Part shown: one piece after another, positions 60,601-64,000 of the stretch | Numbering within the stretch: the first letter of the stretch is position 1 | Layout: every line of letters starts with the position of its first letter | Program-made: the position numbers and the translations under genes | Notes under the pieces: generated by a model | The model's input: only the letters and a program-made list of their open reading frames with translations | Databases searched by the model: none | Told to the model about the DNA's origin: nothing | Source: Pteria penguin | Taxonomy: Eukaryota > Mollusca > Bivalvia > Pterioida > Pteriidae | Length of the DNA: 64,000 nt | Reading direction: 5' to 3' | NCBI GenBank assembly: GCA_035048485.1 | Contig: CM068587.1 | Location: 40,361,842-40,425,841, forward strand

Positions 60601-62304
60601 ATCACCCAAGTAAGATGTGCACAATCTTACCCAGGAGACAGAAAACTACTTGTCAGTTCTTGATATTGCCCTCAATATCAAGAAAAAGGGGCCCTCGTGG
60701 CCCAACTACCATCCTTCAGGAGAGGATGGCATTCTGACCTCGACCTTCCAACAAGCAGCAGTCCATCACCCAAGTAAGATGTGCACAATCTTACCCAGGA
60801 AACAGAAAACTACTTGTCAGTTCTTGATATTGCCCTCAATATCAAGAAAAAGGGGCCCTCGTGGCCCATCTACCATCCTTCAGGAGATGGCATTCTGACC
60901 TCGACCTTCCAACAAGCAGCAGTCCATCACCCAAGTAAGATGTGCACAATCTTACCCAGGAGACAGAAAACTACTTGTCAGTTCTTGATATTGCCCTCAA
61001 TATCAAGAAAAAGGGGCCCTCGTGGCCCAACTACCATCCTTCAGGAGAAGATGGCATTCTGACCTCGACCTTCCAACAAGCAGCAGTCCATCACCCAAGT
61101 AAGATGTGCACAATCTTACGCAGGAGACAGAAAACTACTTGTCAGTTCTTGATATTGCCCATAATATCAAGAAAAAGGGGCCCTCGTGGCCCAACTACCA
61201 TCCTTCAGGAGAAGATGGCATTCTGACCTCAACCTTCCAACAAGCAGCAGTCCATCACCCAAGTAAGATGTGCACAATCTTACCCAGGAGACAGAAAACT
61301 ACTTGTCAGTTCTTGATATTGCCCTCAATATCAAGAAAAAGGGGCCCTCGTGGCCCAACTACCATCCTTCAGGAGAAGATGGCATTCTGACCTCGACCTT
61401 CCAACAAGCAGCAGTCCATCACCCAAGTAAGATGTGCACAATCTTACCCAGGAGACAGAAAACTACTTGTCAGTTCTTGATATTGCCCTCAATATCAAGA
61501 AAAAGGGGCCCTCGTGGCCCAACTAACCATCCTTCAGGAGAAGATGGCATTCTGACCTCGACCTTCCAACAAGCAGCAGTCCATCACCCAAGTAAGATGT
61601 GCACAATCTTACCCAGGAGACAGAAAACTACTTGTCAGTTCTTGATATTGCCCTCAATATCAAGAAAAAGGGGCCCTCGTGGCCCAACTACCATCCTTCA
61701 GGAGAAGATGGCATTCTGACCTCGACCTTCCAACAAGCAGCAGTCCATCACCCAAGTAAGATGTGCACAATCTTACGCAGGAGACAGAAAACTACTTGTC
61801 AGTTCTTGATATTGCCCACAATATCAAGAAAAAGGGGCCCTCGTGGCCCAACTACCATCCTTCAGGAGAAGATGGCATTCTGACCTCGACCTTCCAACAA
61901 GCAGCAGTCCATCACCCAAGTAAGATGTGCACAATCTTACCCAGGAGACAGAAAACTACTTGTCAGTTCTTGATATTGCCCTCAATATCAAGAAAATGGG
62001 TCCTCGTGGCCCAACTACCATCCTTCAGGAGAAGATGGCATTCTGACCTCGACCTTCCAACAAGCAGCAGTCCATCACCCAAGTAAGATGTGCACAATCT
62101 TACCCAGGAGACAGAAAACTACTTGTCAGTTCTTGATATTGCCCTCAATATCAAGAAAAAGGGGCCCTCGTGGCCCAACTACCATCCTTCAGGAGAAGAT
62201 GGCATTCTGACCTCGACCTTCCAACAAGCAGCAGTCCATCACCCAAGTAAGATGTGCACAATCTTACCCAGGAGACAGAAAACTACTTGTCAGTTCTTGA
62301 TATT
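57668..62304 (+). repeat. 14-monomer higher-order repeat (~2296 bp) in the distal part of array B
   Basis: The variant cttacGcagg occurs at 57841, 58825, 59482, 60139, 61120 and 61777, spaced 984, 657, 657, 981, 657 bp (6, 4, 4, 6, 4 monomers). Other variants recur at the same overall period: gtgcaTaatc at 57668 and 59966; gagGatgg at 58425 and 60724; ggaAacag at 58502 and 60801; cccAtaatatc near 58863 and 61158; ctcAacc near 58935 and 61231. All distances are 2295-2299 bp, which is 14 x 164. Roughly two copies of the unit are seen. Confidence 0.85.
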
Positions 62305-62350
62305 TTACTCAATATGAATAACTATTGGCCCAAGTAACATCTTTGATATT
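62305..62350 (+). repeat. Degenerate terminal monomer at edge of satellite array B
   Basis: Same decayed edge as at 4119-4165, differing by one base (caagtaAcatc here, caagtaGcatc there). Confidence 0.7.
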
Positions 62351-64000
62351 GCACTCATACGGATAAAAATACTTTTCTTGTATGTTGATGTCTGATTTGT
62401 ATGGTATGTCTTCATTTCCTGATTTCTTCTTGAAAGCTGAAATTACTATGATACCGCCTGGTTAGAACTGAAAGGGATAGCATTATTTGGTGTGATTACA
62501 AGAAAAGAAGCCTACTAACTGATAAAATTTACATTCTTTGAAATAAAATACTAAAATTTTCATTCAAACATCCATACATCATCCATACACTGGCCTGAGA
62601 TTTGCATTCATACACTCGTAATACATACTAGAATATAACCTTTTTCTGTTGATGGCCGGAAGTGTCTTCGTCTCTTTTGGCTTCTTGAGAACTTCCATGA
62701 ATGGATCTGAATTGAAAGAATAGTAAGAAACTGGTTTCAAGATATTCACTATTAAATTGGTTAACTGAATATTTGCTGGTTTCTATTAATTATGAGTAGA
62801 TTTCTAGCATGTCGAGCTTAATTCATTTTGTTAGTGACTTCATGCACTTACACTATTTAGACCTAGTGACCTATCCAAAGCAGTAAGGTATGCATAAGAC
62901 ACCCATAGGAACCGGAGTTCAGAAAGATGTATCAACATTAGGGTGCCATATGTTTTCTGATAATCCTACAACCGAATGGACAAATACAATGATGATCTAT
63001 ATAGACCTGTTTTGACATATCTTTACTCATTGTGTCAATCTGAAATTCAGCACAACTGACTGATAATGATATTTCCACAAAATGGTTGGTGCTCAAGTTT
63101 ATGGATCCCGATTCTATGCCGTAAGTCAGATGAAAAACGCAAGAGGCTATAAAACCTGCACGGGGAAACGCGATTGTATAAAATAAAAGAGGCAAAGAGC
63201 TATCTTAGGTAGTGCTCCTGATGTATCCATACCAGTCAGCTATACAAGTGTTGAAACTGGTAACATATGCAGAAATGTAGATCAAGTTTAGTACCAGTGA
63301 GTGCTCGCAAACCATGTATTTCTCATCATAATTATACTAGAATGACGACAGCGGTGTCTATTACTTTGATCGGGGATATCATTTACAAAAGAATTTTTAA
63401 AAGAATACTCTGTAGAATTTGAAAAAAAAAACAAACAAGAAACCGTCAAGGACGGTATGACCGGATTGTTGAATGTTGAAGCCCGACAGACGGACGGACG
63501 GACAGACAGACATTATTATCAATTATACACTATAGTCCATTCTAGTTACATAAGCTAGCCTTATATGAAGTTTAAAAGAAAATTCTTAACTCAAGTTATT
63601 ATCTGGCAACCAAAATGCTGTGATAAATGTATATTTTTAGTAACAGTTATTTTTATTTTTAGAATTGACCTTTTGTTCCTAAAATCAATCCCAACCTAGA
63701 CCTTTACATGAGCTAGCATTATATGAAGTTTGTGCGAATTCAATTATTCTTTACTTAAGTTATCATCTGGAAACTGAAATACAATGATAAATATCTATTT
63801 TTAGTAACAGTGACCCTTCGAGTTGACCTTTTGACCCCAAAATCAATCCAACATTAGATATTTTATATTTTATATAAGCTAGCATTGTCTGAAGTTTAAT
63901 TAAATTGCTCATTCCTCACTGAGGTTATTGTCTGAAAACCATCCGGACAGACAAAGACTATAGTCCCTCTAGTTACATAAGCTAACCTTATATGAAGTTT
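62305..64000. other. Non-coding flank, copy B of a duplicated segment (cut by window end)
   Basis: Collinear with 4119-5829 up to the last base of the window, including the GACGGACGGACAGACAGAC tract (63484-63511) and the ~160-bp dispersed units. Differences include cgtctCtttt, catgcaCTtacac, agaCaccc, a shorter block at 63455-63483, tttactTaag, atccAaca and gtccCtct. No gene recognised. The match very probably continues past 64000. Confidence 0.9.

Larger units (their letters stand above)
43181..62304 (+). repeat. 164-bp satellite array B, about 116 monomers
   Basis: Same monomer and same orientation as array A. It begins in mid-monomer at 'gaaaactacttgtcag'. Zone 1 (43181 to ~52812): about 59 monomers with no variation that I can see. 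Zone 2 (52813 to ~55010): insertion-rich monomers. Zone 3 (~55011-62304): mostly canonical monomers with shared single-base variants arranged in a higher-order pattern. The 94-codon open frames in each monomer change phase with every unit and are not genes. No spacers exist between units, so it is not a CRISPR-type array. Confidence 0.97.

Noticed and set aside
43181..62304. CRISPR-like regular repeats
   Set aside because: Monomers are contiguous with no unique spacers, the unit is 164 bp, and the sequence is eukaryotic.
132..62317. Dozens of identical 94-codon open frames in the satellite arrays
   Set aside because: The 164-bp period is not a multiple of three, so frame shifts with each monomer; the frames exist only because the monomer is repeated, and they overlap each other.

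Overview
The window looks like non-genic, repeat-rich nuclear DNA of an animal, most probably a bivalve mollusc. The evidence is AT-rich sequence without dense coding, candidate spliced exons bounded by AG/GT, tRNA-derived SINE heads, MITEs, minisatellites, a 164-bp satellite, and the 'gaccttgacctttgacccc...aaaatcaatagg' and GACGGACGGACAGACAGAC-type dispersed repeats that are widespread in bivalve genomes. The taxonomic call rests on recognising these repeats, not on a search. No complete, intact protein-coding gene is visible.

Layout. 1-4118: right end of a 164-bp satellite array, cut by the window start, followed by its flank (4119-5829). 5.3-25.2 kb: dispersed and short-tandem repeats with ~136-275 bp units, foldback elements, SINEs, a MITE family with CAGTGGCGG-type ends, a MULE-type MITE nested inside one of them, and an N-terminal fragment of a mutator-like transposase (18.9 kb). 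25.2-26.8 kb: two minisatellites (56 bp; 39/32 bp). 27.8-31.7 kb: a TA-flanked MITE and a 2.9-kb element with long, hairpin-containing inverted ends. 31.8-38.7 kb: the only region with exon-like coding pieces: a BEN-like exon (-), a tnp2/DUF4218-like piece of a CMC/EnSpm transposase (+), and four pieces of a mutator-like transposase (-) with two mobile elements inserted between its N-terminal and central parts. 38.9-39.6 kb: a 63-bp minisatellite running into a 500-N assembly gap (39619-40118). 40.1-43.2 kb: AT-rich DNA and a degenerate minisatellite. 43181-62304: a second, 19-kb array of the same 164-bp satellite. 62305-64000: a near-identical second copy of the flank seen at 4119-5829.

The most informative observations are structural. 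The second array has three zones: about 59 monomers with no visible variation, a ~2.2-kb insertion-rich zone that looks like unpolished long-read sequence, and a zone with a 14-monomer (~2296 bp) higher-order repeat. The array plus flank recurs about 58.2 kb apart, with roughly 0.5% substitutions in the flank and a 500-N join between the copies. That is either a tandem segmental duplication or an unpurged second haplotype. Nothing here forms a pathway. The genes that can be recognised are transposase remnants plus one BEN-like exon.
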